DNA of 38,863 nt. It comes from Synergistaceae bacterium. Lineage in GTDB: Bacteria > Synergistota > Synergistia > Synergistales > Aminobacteriaceae. Under the pieces are notes generated by a model. The model searched no databases. It saw only the letters and a list, made by a program, of their open reading frames with translations, and was not told where the DNA came from. Location of the stretch: positions 1-38,863 of the forward strand of contig JAFSXR010000024.1 in assembly GCA_017443985.1 (NCBI GenBank), read 5' to 3'. Every line of letters begins with the position of its first letter. Within the stretch, counting starts at the first letter, position 1. Position numbers and translations under genes: made by a program. Positions 1-8,327 of the stretch are shown here, piece by piece.

Positions 1-1
1 A

Positions 2-406
2 AACTTCACTGAACTTTACAGCGCGTTACAGACGGGCGTTACTGACGCCGCCGAGCAGCCCATCGCTAACTATCGTTCAAACGCTTTCCAGGAAGTTGCG
101 CCGTATTTATTACTTGACGGACACACGCTCGGAGCTGTTCAGATTATCATCACTGATTCAGGCTGGGCGAAGCTGAACGACAAGCAGAGAGCTTGGGTCA
201 TGGAAGCCGGAAAATACGCTTCAGCAGAGAACGCGAAAAATTCACAGGCGGCTGAGGACAAAGTTCTTGCCGAACTTAAAGCCGGCGGCACTCACGTTGT
301 CGAAGTCGAGAACAAAGCAGAGTGGGTCGAAGCCTGCCAAAACACAATCAAAGCCAACACGGCAAGCCAGGCAGACCTCTATAAGAAAATCGTAGACCTT
401 CAGTAA
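2..406 (+). CDS. dctP: TRAP transporter substrate-binding protein (DctP family), C-terminal part
   Basis: The gene enters from the left edge; about 134 C-terminal codons are visible up to a TAA stop. The reading frame opens at base 2 with FTELYSALQTGVTDAAEQP, the hallmark DctP/SBP_bac_7 block in which the protein chooses substrate through the extracytoplasmic cleft, followed by an EVAPYL strand and a long alanine/lysine-rich C-terminal helix. In this family the periplasmic protein binds a carboxylate or sugar acid and hands it to the DctQ/DctM membrane pair, which follow directly downstream. The substrate cannot be read from this fragment. The convergent uxaC makes a hexuronate plausible, but that is inference. 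Truncated only by the window edge. Confidence 0.93.
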   Translation, partial: NFTELYSALQTGVTDAAEQPIANYRSNAFQEVAPYLLLDGHTLGAVQIIITDSGWAKLNDKQRAWVMEAGKYASAENAKNSQAAEDKVLAELKAGGTHVVEVENKAEWVEACQNTIKANTASQADLYKKIVDLQ

Positions 407-410
407 GAGA

Positions 411-440
411 TAGGAGTTAGGAATTAGGAGTTAGGAGGTT
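411..440 (+). repeat. Tandem heptamer array (TTAGGAG type), dctP-dctQ junction
   Basis: Four consecutive degenerate heptamers (TAGGAGT, TAGGAAT, TAGGAGT, TAGGAGG phase) start four bases after the dctP stop. The last copies form the 5' arm of the hairpin at 431-469. This is one of at least nine arrays of the same unit at gene junctions in this window. Confidence 0.85.
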
Positions 441-469
441 AAAGAACTTTTAGCTCCTAATTTTTTTTT
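431..469 (+). terminator. Heptamer-built intrinsic terminator or attenuator between dctP and dctQ
   Basis: TTAGGAG (431-437) can pair with CTCCTAA (454-460), with a further AAAG/CTTT inner pairing, and is followed by nine T. In TRAP operons the binding protein is often made in excess, so a partial terminator after dctP would be sensible. Partial read-through to dctQ is inference. Confidence 0.65.
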
Positions 470-518
470 AATTAAAAATTTTATTTAGTTATTTTTTTAG
501 AAAGGAACGTGTTAAATT

Positions 519-1040
519 TTGTTCAAATTGCTTCATAAACTCCGTCCTCTTTATAATTTTACGGACAAGTTTATTATGTTTATATGCAAAATTCTTTTAA
601 TTGCCGACGTTATCATTACTTCAATGGCGGTTGCCGGGCGTTATATTTCATTCATTCCCGACCCTGCATGGAGCGAGCAAATGGTCTTAACTTTCATGTG
701 CTACATGGCTATGCTTTCGGCCACGCTGGCAATCAGAAAACGCGCTCATATCCGCATGACTTCATTTGACCAGTATTTACCTGACGGTCTTGTAAAATTT
801 TCAGATTTAGTTGCTGACGTAGCGGTCTTTGCGCTTGGCTGTGTCATGCTTTATTACGGAATTAAGGTCTGCAATTCGCCTTTAGCGCGTTTCGGAAAAT
901 ATGAATCGCTTCCGCAGTTAAGCCGCGTATGGATGTATCTTCCTATCCCTATTGCCGGTGCAGGCATGGTAATTTTTGAATTAGAGCAAATTTTATTGAG
1001 GCTTGAAGACTTATTCGGAATTAAGGAGGAGGACGCATAA
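519..1040 (+). CDS. dctQ: TRAP transporter small permease (DctQ family)
   Basis: A 173-residue protein with four hydrophobic segments (roughly residues 15-35, 50-70, 90-112 and 138-158), the size and topology of DctQ. The signature region lies around WSEQMVLTFMCYMAMLSATL and is followed by a charged RKRAHIR loop, as in the family. DctQ sits between the binding protein and the large permease and is required for transport. The start is TTG at 519 with AAAGGA at 501-506 upstream, a rather long spacing of about 12 bases, so initiation may be weak. The last base of the TAA stop is the A of the dctM ATG (ATAATG), indicating translational coupling. Confidence 0.92.
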   Translation: MFKLLHKLRPLYNFTDKFIMFICKILLIADVIITSMAVAGRYISFIPDPAWSEQMVLTFMCYMAMLSATLAIRKRAHIRMTSFDQYLPDGLVKFSDLVADVAVFALGCVMLYYGIKVCNSPLARFGKYESLPQLSRVWMYLPIPIAGAGMVIFELEQILLRLEDLFGIKEEDA

Positions 1041-2350
1041 TGTATAACTTGAGTGCAGAAGATATTTCAACATTAATTTTATTAGGAAGTTTTCTTGCTA
1101 TGATTTTACTTCGCTTCCCTATTGCCTACGCTGTCGGACTTTCAACGGTCTTTTGCTTACTCTCGCAGGGGCAGGCACTCGTTACTCTTCCTCAGCAGAT
1201 GATTAAGGGCGTATGGTCATTCAGTTTAATGGCAGTCCCGTTCTTTATTACAATGGGCGTTTTAATGGGTTCGGGAGGAATTTCAGAAAAGTTAATTGCC
1301 CTTGCAAATTCGCTGGTCGGCTGGATGCGCGGAGGACTTTCAGCTGTTAATATCGTCGCTTCGTATTTCTTCGGCGGAATTTCGGGTTCTGCGTCTGCTG
1401 ACACTGCCTCGCTCGGTTCAATTTTAATTCCCATGATGGTAGATCAGGGTTATGACGCTGACTTCTCAACGGCCGTAACGATAACTTCATCGTGCGAAGG
1501 CTTGTTAGTTCCTCCGAGCCATAACATGGTCATTTACGCTACGACGGCGGGCGGTGTTTCAGTCGGAGCTCTGTTCATGGCCGGATACATTCCAGGAGCT
1601 ATTTTAGCAATTTCGTTAATGGTCGGTTCGTATATTATTTCAGTCAAGAGAAATTATCCTAAGGGCGAGCCTTTCAGGCTGTCAGTATTTTTCAAGCAGT
1701 TATTAACGTCGTTCTGGGCATTGGCAGCGATTTTAATCGTCGTTGTAGGAGTTGTCGGCGGTGTATTCACTGCTACTGAGTCGGCGGCTATCGCGGTTGT
1801 TTATTCGCTTTTCGTTTCAGTCTTTATTTACAGGGGCTTAACTTGGAAAGGCGTTTGGAAATCGCTTGACACCTGCGTAGAGACGTTAGCAATCGTTTTA
1901 ATATTAATCGCAACGTCAGCGGCATTCGGATATTGCTTGACTGTTCTTCACGTTCCTGCGAAGGCGGCAAACTTAATCACGAGCATTTCAAGCAACCCTG
2001 TAGCTATTGCGTTAATGCTCAACGCTATTTTATTAGTTCTCGGCTGTATCATGGACATGGCACCGATTATTTTAATCGCAACGCCGATTTTATTACCCGT
2101 TGCTCAGTCAATCGGAATCAGCACCGTTCAGTTTGGAATTATGGTAATTTTGAATTGCGGTATCGGATTATTAACGCCTCCGGTCGGAGCAGTTTTATTC
2201 ATCGGCTCGGCTGTCGCTAAGTTACCGATGGAGAAAGTTGTTAAAGCTACGCTTCCGTTCTATCTCTGCATGTTAATAACGCTTTTATTAATAACGTTTG
2301 TACCGCAGATTAGTTTATGGCTTCCCGCGTTCTTCGGTTACGGAGTTTAA
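1040..2350 (+). CDS. dctM: TRAP transporter large permease (DctM family)
   Basis: A 436-residue polytopic protein with about twelve hydrophobic stretches, matching the usual DctM length of about 430. It contains the family blocks RFPIAYAVGLS near the N-terminus, PFFITMGVLMGSGGISEKL, GGISGSASADTASLGSILIP and, late, DMAPIILIATPILLPVAQSIGI followed by LLTPPVGAVLFIG. It forms the sodium-coupled channel that accepts ligand from DctP. The ATG overlaps the dctQ stop and GGAGGA lies just upstream inside dctQ. It ends 41 bases before the convergent uxaC stop, separated by a heptamer hairpin. Confidence 0.95.
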   Translation: MYNLSAEDISTLILLGSFLAMILLRFPIAYAVGLSTVFCLLSQGQALVTLPQQMIKGVWSFSLMAVPFFITMGVLMGSGGISEKLIALANSLVGWMRGGLSAVNIVASYFFGGISGSASADTASLGSILIPMMVDQGYDADFSTAVTITSSCEGLLVPPSHNMVIYATTAGGVSVGALFMAGYIPGAILAISLMVGSYIISVKRNYPKGEPFRLSVFFKQLLTSFWALAAILIVVVGVVGGVFTATESAAIAVVYSLFVSVFIYRGLTWKGVWKSLDTCVETLAIVLILIATSAAFGYCLTVLHVPAKAANLITSISSNPVAIALMLNAILLVLGCIMDMAPIILIATPILLPVAQSIGISTVQFGIMVILNCGIGLLTPPVGAVLFIGSAVAKLPMEKVVKATLPFYLCMLITLLLITFVPQISLWLPAFFGYGV

Positions 2351-2357
2351 TTTTTGG

Positions 2358-2400
2358 TTAGGAGTTAGGAGTTAAAAAAACTTCTCGGCTCCTAATTTTT
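2358..2400. terminator. Bidirectional terminator hairpin between convergent dctM and uxaC, made of heptamers
   Basis: Two TTAGGAG units (2358-2371) face an inverted CTCCTAA (2389-2395) followed by T-rich sequence. On the minus strand the same inverted copy supplies the TAG stop of uxaC (2392-2394). The internal A7 run gives a T tract for the leftward transcript. Confidence 0.7.
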
Positions 2401-3804
2401 TTCTGCAAAATTAAAATATTTCTTCGCGTTGTCGTGGCTTATGCCCTTCACGATTTCTTTCAGAGTCTCCATGTCATCAGGATATAATCCTTCTTCGACC
2501 CATTCGCCCAAAATTTTGCAAAGAATACGTCTGAAAAGTTCGTGGCGCGGATAGCTCAAGAAGCTCCTGCTGTCCGTCAACATTCCCACAAAGCCTGCAA
2601 GATAGCCGAGACTTGCAAGAGTTTTCATCTGAGCCGTCATGCCGTCTAAATGGTCCTCAAACCACCAAGCCGAGCCGTGTTGAATTTTGCAGACGGCCTC
2701 ATCGCTCTGGAAGCAGCCGCAAATTGTATCAATCGCGCTGTTGTCGTTGCCGTTCAAGCTGTAAAGAATTGTTTTTGGAAGGCTGTCGGTTTTCTGAAGT
2801 TCTCCCAAGAACGCCGCTGTCTGTGCCGAAGGCGCGCTGTTGTCTACGCAGTCGTAGCCGGTGTCAGGGCCTAATTTCTCGAACATCGGAAGATTGTTAT
2901 CGCGTCGGCAGCCGTAGTGCAACTGCATGACCCAGTTACGCGCTTTATACTCCTTAGCAACGAAAAGCATGAAAGCCATTTTGAATTTTAACTGTGCTTC
3001 TTTGCCCGGTATATTGCCGTCTAAACGGGCTTTGACTATTGCTTCAATCTCGCTTTCAGGCGCAGGGGCGTACATTACGAAATCAAGCGCGTGGTCGCTC
3101 AAAGAGCAGCCGTGTTTTGCAAAATAATCCATGCGTTTTTTGAGAGCTTCTTTCAGGGCTGCGAACGAATTAATTTTTACGCCGGAGACTTCTTCAAGTT
3201 TTGCGATGTATTCAGGCCAAGTTGCTTTCTCAATGTTCATGGCCTTGTCGGGTCTCCACGCAGGAAGCACGGTAGTTTTGAAAGTTTTATCGCCGGCTAA
3301 TTTTTCGTGCCATTCGAGAGTGTCAACGGGGTCGTCGGTCGTGCAGATTAATTCGACGTTGCTCTTTTTAATTAAATCACGAACGCCGAAATCTTTTTGA
3401 TGTAATTTTTCGTTGCAGAGCTTCCAGACTTCTTCGGCGGTTTTCTCATTCAAAACACCCTCATAACCGAAAAAGCGGCGTAATTCTAAATGGCTCCAGT
3501 GATATAACGGGTTGCCGATGCCCTTGCCGATGACCTTTGCCCACGCTAAAAATTTGTCGTGTTCGCTGGCATCGCCAGTGATGAACTTTTCAGGAACTCC
3601 TGCGCAGCGCATTAAACGCCACTTGTAGTGGTCTCCGCCGAGCCATACTTGAGTGATGCTGTCATAATGGCGGTCTTCCCAGAGTTCTTTAGGGTTGATG
3701 TGGCAGTGGTAGTCAATTATCGGGCAGTTCTCTGCGGCTTCGTGAAAGAGCTTCTTAGCCGTCTCGGTGTTCAGCAAAAAATCTTTGTCCATAAAAGGTT
3801 TCAT
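2392..3804 (-). CDS. uxaC: Glucuronate isomerase (uronate isomerase)
   Basis: A 470-residue protein of normal family length. UxaC interconverts D-glucuronate/fructuronate and D-galacturonate/tagaturonate in the cytoplasm, the first step of hexuronate breakdown. The N-terminal IIDYHCHINPKE block carries the HxH metal site at residues 33 and 35. Other family blocks are QVWLGGDHYKWRLMRCAGV, the QLHYGCRRDNN block and the C-terminal GMLTDSRSFLSYPRHELFRRILC. ATG at 3804 is preceded by AAGGAG on the minus strand. It lies 15 bases behind the aminotransferase gene, so the two are probably co-transcribed from gpmA or a promoter inside that block. Its TAG stop lies inside a heptamer inverted copy. The convergent TRAP operon is a candidate hexuronate importer (inference). 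Confidence 0.96.
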   Translation of the reverse strand: MKPFMDKDFLLNTETAKKLFHEAAENCPIIDYHCHINPKELWEDRHYDSITQVWLGGDHYKWRLMRCAGVPEKFITGDASEHDKFLAWAKVIGKGIGNPLYHWSHLELRRFFGYEGVLNEKTAEEVWKLCNEKLHQKDFGVRDLIKKSNVELICTTDDPVDTLEWHEKLAGDKTFKTTVLPAWRPDKAMNIEKATWPEYIAKLEEVSGVKINSFAALKEALKKRMDYFAKHGCSLSDHALDFVMYAPAPESEIEAIVKARLDGNIPGKEAQLKFKMAFMLFVAKEYKARNWVMQLHYGCRRDNNLPMFEKLGPDTGYDCVDNSAPSAQTAAFLGELQKTDSLPKTILYSLNGNDNSAIDTICGCFQSDEAVCKIQHGSAWWFEDHLDGMTAQMKTLASLGYLAGFVGMLTDSRSFLSYPRHELFRRILCKILGEWVEEGLYPDDMETLKEIVKGISHDNAKKYFNFAEKN

Positions 3805-3819
3805 GTTTTAATTCACTCC

Positions 3820-5034
3820 TTATGCTTTAATAGCTTCAAGCCGTCCGGGATAAGCCTCAACGGCCTGTTTTAGAATGTTCAGCGCCTTCTCTAAATCTTC
3901 TTTCTTGAGAACGTAAGCAATTCTCATCTCGTCAAGCCCCCTGCTTGGGTCAGAGTAAAACCCGTTGCCCGGAGCAGCCATTGTCGTCTCTCCGTTGATG
4001 TCAAAATTCTGGAGCATCCAAGTTATGAATTTTTCGGAGCTGTCAATCGGCATTTTTACCATCGTATAGAACGCGCCTTTAGGTTCGTGGCACACAGCAC
4101 CGTCAATAGCCTGCAAGCCCTTATAAAGGACATCGCGGCGCATTTTATATTCCTTGTTGACTTCTTCGAGATAGCTCTTAGGAGTTTTATAGAGTGCCGC
4201 TGCTCCGACCTGCTCGACTGCGGAGACGCTCAAACGGCCCTGACATAATTTCATGACCTGAGCTAAAAATTCCTTGTTCTTCATGGCAAGACAGCCGATA
4301 CGAATACCGCACGCGCTGAAACGTTTTGAGACGCTGTCGACCATGATAACACGGTCTCTTGCGCTCTCGACTTCGCCGAAGCTCATAAATCTTTCGGAGC
4401 CTCTGTCATACGTGAACTCTCTGTAAACTTCGTCGGCGATTATGAAAATGTCGTGCTTTTTTGCAAGCCTGCAGAGCATTTCAATTTCGTCGGGCGTGTA
4501 CATTGTTCCTGTCGGGTTACATGGGTGAGAGACCCAAATTGCGCGTGTTTTCGAGGTTATAAGCCCCTCAATTACTTTTTCTGAAGGAAGATGAAAACCT
4601 GTCTCGGCTGTCGTCGGTATTCCTCTTAAATTCGCAAGGGCAAGCCGCGCAAAAGTATTATAGTTCGCGTAGAAGGGTTCAGGGACTAAAATTTCGTCGC
4701 CGGGGTCGCAAAGTATCATCAAGATAAACTGCAACGCTTCACTTCCGCCGCAGGTTATATAAATGTCCTCGCGCTCGTAGGGAACTCCCATAGCTTTGTA
4801 ATAATTGCTAATCGCGTCGCGGAGTTCCGGGATACCCTGCGAAACTTGATAAGCTACTGTCGTCGGGTGAAAAGTTTTTATCGCGTCAAAATATTCTTCG
4901 GGAGTTTTTATATCAGGCTGGCCGATGTTGAGATGATAAACTTTTTTGCCATTCGCCTTTGCCTCGTCCGCAAACGGAATAAGACGGCGTATCGGGGAAA
5001 TTTTCAACGCCTGTATTCTTTCTGAATAGTGCAT
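3820..5034 (-). CDS. Pyridoxal-phosphate-dependent aminotransferase, class I/II
   Basis: A 404-residue fold-type I aminotransferase of the aspartate/aromatic group. Visible landmarks are the substrate and cofactor region NIGQPDIKTP (36-45), the HPCNPTG motif (170-176), the DEVYREF block (201-207) and the Schiff-base lysine K237 in DSVSKRFSACGIRIG. It transfers an amino group from an amino acid to a 2-oxo acid in the cytoplasm. The donor cannot be fixed from sequence alone; aspartate, alanine or a branched or aromatic amino acid are all possible. AGGAGG lies upstream of the ATG at 5034. It sits between gpmA and uxaC on the same strand, an odd mix suggesting a housekeeping run rather than a pathway operon. 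Confidence 0.9.
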   Translation of the reverse strand: MHYSERIQALKISPIRRLIPFADEAKANGKKVYHLNIGQPDIKTPEEYFDAIKTFHPTTVAYQVSQGIPELRDAISNYYKAMGVPYEREDIYITCGGSEALQFILMILCDPGDEILVPEPFYANYNTFARLALANLRGIPTTAETGFHLPSEKVIEGLITSKTRAIWVSHPCNPTGTMYTPDEIEMLCRLAKKHDIFIIADEVYREFTYDRGSERFMSFGEVESARDRVIMVDSVSKRFSACGIRIGCLAMKNKEFLAQVMKLCQGRLSVSAVEQVGAAALYKTPKSYLEEVNKEYKMRRDVLYKGLQAIDGAVCHEPKGAFYTMVKMPIDSSEKFITWMLQNFDINGETTMAAPGNGFYSDPSRGLDEMRIAYVLKKEDLEKALNILKQAVEAYPGRLEAIKA

Positions 5035-5097
5035 AATTTTTACCTCCTGTTAAATCAAAAATCTTGTAGAGGAGTCAAGAAGAAGGAAAAAATTTTT

Positions 5098-5131
5098 TTA
5101 CCTCCTACTTCCTAATTCCTAACTCCTACCT
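5098..5131 (-). repeat. Tandem heptamer array, gpmA-aminotransferase junction
   Basis: On the minus strand the sequence reads as about four units (GTAGGAG, TTAGGAA, TTAGGAA, GTAGGAG) right after the gpmA stop, then an A/T run. A CTCCTCTA partner lies about 25 bases on, giving a weaker hairpin than at other junctions. Confidence 0.8.
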
Positions 5132-5134
5132 GCC

Positions 5135-5881
5135 TTACTTTGCTTTTCCCTGATTTGCGACGGCGGCCTGAGCTTTTGCTATTGCTTCAGCGTCTCCGAG
5201 ATAGCGGTGCGATTTCGGTGTGAAGTCCTCGTTAAGTTCATAGAGCAGCGGAACGCCGGTCGGGATATTAAGCTCGAGAATGTCTTTCTCTGAAACGTTA
5301 TCAAGATATTTCACGAGAGCACGCAGTGAATTTCCGTGTGCCGCAATAATAATTTTCTTTCCGGCTTTAATCTGCGGAATAATGCTCTCTTTCCAGTACG
5401 GCACAACACGCGCTACTGTATCTTTTAAGCACTCTGTAAGCGGCAGCTCTGCCTCATCGAGCCCTGCATATCTTGGGTCATGTCCGGGATAACGCTCGTC
5501 TGTTTTTTCGAGTAACGGCGGCTGAACATCGTAGCTTCTCCGCCATATTTTTACTTGAGCGTCGCCGTATTTCGCGGCAGTGTCGGCCTTGTTGAGGCCC
5601 TGTAACGCGCCGTAATGTCTCTCGTTTAATTTCCATGAATGTTCAATCGGTATCCACATTCTGTCCATCTCTTCGAGGACGAGCCAAAGAGTTTTTATTG
5701 CTCTCTTCAAAACTGAAGTGAATGCAAAATCGAACGAATAGCCTTCAGCTTTTAATAATTTACCGGCCGAGCGGGCTTCTTCAATTCCTTTTTCTGAAAG
5801 CGGAACATCAGTCCAGCCCGTAAATCTGTTCTCTTTGTTCCATGCACTCTCGCCGTGACGTATTAAAACAATTTCGTACAT
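5135..5881 (-). CDS. gpmA: 2,3-bisphosphoglycerate-dependent phosphoglycerate mutase
   Basis: A 248-residue histidine-phosphatase-fold enzyme interconverting 3- and 2-phosphoglycerate in glycolysis and gluconeogenesis. The phospho-acceptor histidine is H9 in [10 protein letters not shown], followed by [15 protein letters not shown]. The second catalytic histidine is H182 in [15 protein letters not shown]. The full E. coli-type length and the block [15 protein letters not shown] support GpmA over other histidine phosphatases. AGGAGGA precedes the ATG. It is divergent from the tRNA cluster, whose promoter lies in the shared 177-base gap. Confidence 0.97.
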   Translation of the reverse strand: MYEIVLIRHGESAWNKENRFTGWTDVPLSEKGIEEARSAGKLLKAEGYSFDFAFTSVLKRAIKTLWLVLEEMDRMWIPIEHSWKLNERHYGALQGLNKADTAAKYGDAQVKIWRRSYDVQPPLLEKTDERYPGHDPRYAGLDEAELPLTECLKDTVARVVPYWKESIIPQIKAGKKIIIAAHGNSLRALVKYLDNVSEKDILELNIPTGVPLLYELNEDFTPKSHRYLGDAEAIAKAQAAVANQGKAK

Positions 5882-5998
5882 AAAAATCTTCCTCCTAAAC
5901 TAAAATTTTATGAATTTATAATTTCATGAAAGATTATCAGAAATTTTCATTTTTTCAAAGGGTAAAAGAAAGAGTAAAAGAAAAATTTTTTTGAAAAC

Positions 5999-6027
5999 TT
6001 GACTAAAAAATACATGAGATATAAAAT
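5999..6027 (+). promoter_or_regulatory. Promoter of the tRNA cluster
   Basis: TTGACT (5999-6004), a 17-base spacer and TAAAAT (6022-6027) lie about 30 bases upstream of the first tRNA. This is a close sigma-70-type match at the right distance. Confidence 0.75.
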
Positions 6028-6058
6028 AGTCTTTGTGTTTTTAACATCAGTGCTTTTT

Positions 6059-6145
6059 GCCGGGCTGGTGGAATGGTAGACACACGGGACTTAAAATCCC
6101 GAGGGCGTAAAGTCCGTGAGGGTTCAAATCCCTCGTCCGGCACCA
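6059..6145 (+). tRNA. tRNA-Leu (anticodon TAA)
   Basis: An 87-base cloverleaf including an encoded CCA end. The acceptor arms GCCGGGC and GTCCGGC pair with one G-T. The anticodon stem CGGGA/TCCCG encloses CTTAAAA, giving TAA. A long variable arm, as in class II tRNAs, and a GGTTCAAATCC T-loop are visible. It is first in a three-tRNA run. Confidence 0.96.
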
Positions 6146-6159
6146 CGTAGCAGCGTTAT

Positions 6160-6236
6160 CGCGGGGTGGAGCAGTTTGGAAGCTCGTCGGGCTCATAACC
6201 CGAAGGTCAAAGGTTCAAATCCTTTCCCCGCCACCA
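6160..6236 (+). tRNA. Initiator tRNA-fMet (anticodon CAT)
   Basis: 77 bases with encoded CCA. Initiator features are visible: no Watson-Crick pair at the first acceptor position (C1 facing C72, where E. coli has C1-A72) and three consecutive G-C pairs under the anticodon loop (GGG CTCATAA CCC). Acceptor positions 2-7 are fully paired. Confidence 0.95.
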
Positions 6237-6251
6237 TTCATTATTAGAAAT

Positions 6252-6328
6252 GGCGGTATAGCTCAGTTGGCTAGAGCACGCGGTTCATACCCGCGTTGTC
6301 CCCGGTTCGAATCCAGGTGCCGCCACCA
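6252..6328 (+). tRNA. Elongator tRNA-Met (anticodon CAT)
   Basis: 77 bases with encoded CCA. Acceptor GGCGGTA/TGCCGCC and anticodon stem CGCGG/CCGCG around TTCATAC give CAT. The first acceptor pair is G-C, so it is not the initiator. The overall sequence resembles elongator Met more than the CAT-type tRNA-Ile, but lysidine-modified Ile2 cannot be fully excluded. The T stem has a C51-A63 mismatch. A T7 run right after CCA probably ends the transcript. Confidence 0.9.
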
Positions 6329-6333
6329 TTTTT

Positions 6334-8325
6334 TTATAATATCATTTCCAAAAATTCTTGCTCGCTCAAAATTTTTATGCCTAGCGTTTCAGCTTTGATT
6401 AACTTCGAGCCGGTCTTGTCGCCTGCAACTAAAAAATCAGTTTTCCTGCTTATGCTGCCCGAAACTTTTCCGCCGAGCGTTTTAACTTTCTCGCCTGCCT
6501 CCTCGCGAGTCATTGATGACAATGTCCCGGTAAAGACAAAAATTTTTCCGTCGAATTTATTTTCGGTAATTTTATTTTTAGCTTCACCGCCCATTTGAAG
6601 TCCGATTGCCCGAAAATTTTCGATTAAGTTTATATTTTCTTCGTTCCTGAAAAATTCACGGACCGACCCAGCAATTACAGGGCCTATGCCCTCGATCGAA
6701 GCTATTTCTTCTTCGGCGGCGTTTTTAATTGCGTCAATATTTCCGAAATGCCCGGCTAAAAGTCCTGCGGCATTCTTGCCCACGTCAGGAATACCAAGCG
6801 CGGTGAGCAAATTTACGAACGGGCGCGATTTTGATTTCTCAAGCTCCGCCATTATAAAATTAGCCGTCTTGTCTCGAACTTTATCGAGCGTTATCCAGTC
6901 CTCGTATTTTAATTTATAAATGTCGCTCAGATTTTTTACTTTCCCTGCGTCAACAAGATTAGCCGACAGTCTTCCGCCCATGCCTTTAATATTCATGCCG
7001 TCGCGAGAAGCAAAATATTTCAGGCTCTCTTTCAACTGCGCAGGACACGAGGCACGGTTCGGACATCTCAAAGCGACTTCGCCGGGAATTTTTATAATTT
7101 CAGAACCGCAGGCCGGGCAGCGTTCGGGCATCGTAAAAATTTCTTCTTTGCCTGTCCTCGCGCTTTTATCGACTTCAATGACTTCCGGGATAATTTCTGC
7201 GGCCTTACGGACTTTTACGACATCGCCGATTTTTATTCCGAGTTTTGAAATATAGTCGGCGTTATGAAGTCCTGCACGCTGTACTTGAGTTCCGCCCAGC
7301 CTCACGGGTTCGAGAACTGCGACGGGCGTTAAAACTCCTGTGCGTCCGACAGAAATTTCTATTTTTATAACTTTTGTCTTGGCCTCTTCGGGGGGATATT
7401 TATAAGCCACTGCCCAGCGCGGAGCATGGGAGGTCGCGCCGATTTCAGGCCACTGTGTTAAATCGTCGAGCTTTATAACTACGCCGTCAGTTATGTAATT
7501 TAATTTGTCGCGTTCGGTCTGCCATTGAGAGATAAAATTTTCAACGTCATCTAAATTTTCACAGAAGGCCCACGCTTTTTGAACGGGCAGGCCGTGAGCC
7601 TCAAGCCATTGAAGAGCGTCGCTCTGTCTCGTTATGCCGAGCTTTTCAGCGTCAACAAGATAATATAAAAATATATCAAGTCCGCGCTCTGAAATTACGT
7701 GATTATTTTTTTCGGACTGTCTCAAAGTTCCGGCGGCGGCGTTGCGCGGATTAGCAAAAGGATTTTCGCCGCGTTCTTCTCGAATTTCATTGACGGCGCG
7801 AAATCTCTCAAGCGTCATCAAAACTTCTCCGCGAACCTCGATTTTCCCGGCCGGAGCGTCTTTTAACTTCTTCGGCACGCCCTCAACAAGAGCTAAATTT
7901 GCGCTGACATCTTCGCCGACATGACCGTTGCCGCGTGTCGCGCCCCTAACAAAAATTCCGTCCTCGTAGATTAAAGACACTGCGAGACCGTCAATTTTCA
8001 TCTCACAGGTAAAATTTTTATCACTGTCAATGCGCGCAAAAAAATTTCTTAATTCGTCGGGCTTGAAAACATTATCAAGCGACAACATCGGCGTGTCGTG
8101 ATTGACTTTTGCAAATAATTCGCTTGCCGTGCCCCCGACGTTGTGTGTCAAAAAATCTTTTCGCGCTAATTCCGGGTGATTTTTTTCGAGCTCTTTTAAC
8201 TCATTCACAAGCGCGTCATATTCAAAGTCTGAAATCTCCGGCGCGTCATTGTCATAATATAATTTCGCGTGGTGTTCGATTAAGTTATAAAGCGCGTTAA
8301 TTCTTGCTTCAAAAATATTTTTCAT
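6334..8325 (-). CDS. ligA: NAD+-dependent DNA ligase LigA
   Basis: A 663-residue protein, the normal size for LigA. It seals nicks in replication and repair using NAD+. The order is: domain Ia (residues about 5-60, with YYDNDAPEISDFEYD), adenylation domain with nucleotidyl-lysine K110 in CEMKIDGLAVSL, OB fold, a four-cysteine zinc finger (CPACGSE...CPNRASCPAQ), helix-hairpin-helix repeats (GIPDVGKNAAGLLAGHFG, IEGIGPVIAGSV) and a C-terminal BRCT domain (FDGKIFVFTGTLSSMTREEA). The ATG is preceded directly by a T7 tract that ends a heptamer hairpin, and I see no Shine-Dalgarno at normal distance; the nearest AGGAGG lies about 26 bases upstream in the hairpin arm. It ends six bases from tRNA-Met, convergent. 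Confidence 0.97.
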   Translation of the reverse strand: MKNIFEARINALYNLIEHHAKLYYDNDAPEISDFEYDALVNELKELEKNHPELARKDFLTHNVGGTASELFAKVNHDTPMLSLDNVFKPDELRNFFARIDSDKNFTCEMKIDGLAVSLIYEDGIFVRGATRGNGHVGEDVSANLALVEGVPKKLKDAPAGKIEVRGEVLMTLERFRAVNEIREERGENPFANPRNAAAGTLRQSEKNNHVISERGLDIFLYYLVDAEKLGITRQSDALQWLEAHGLPVQKAWAFCENLDDVENFISQWQTERDKLNYITDGVVIKLDDLTQWPEIGATSHAPRWAVAYKYPPEEAKTKVIKIEISVGRTGVLTPVAVLEPVRLGGTQVQRAGLHNADYISKLGIKIGDVVKVRKAAEIIPEVIEVDKSARTGKEEIFTMPERCPACGSEIIKIPGEVALRCPNRASCPAQLKESLKYFASRDGMNIKGMGGRLSANLVDAGKVKNLSDIYKLKYEDWITLDKVRDKTANFIMAELEKSKSRPFVNLLTALGIPDVGKNAAGLLAGHFGNIDAIKNAAEEEIASIEGIGPVIAGSVREFFRNEENINLIENFRAIGLQMGGEAKNKITENKFDGKIFVFTGTLSSMTREEAGEKVKTLGGKVSGSISRKTDFLVAGDKTGSKLIKAETLGIKILSEQEFLEMIL

Positions 8326-8327
8326 AA

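Noticed and set aside
411..460. CRISPR array explanation for the heptamers
   Set aside because: Units are seven bases, directly adjacent without spacers, and scattered over many junctions.
2613..3400. Several rightward reading frames opposite uxaC
   Set aside because: Shadow frames of a well-conserved gene, arginine/serine-rich and without ribosome sites.
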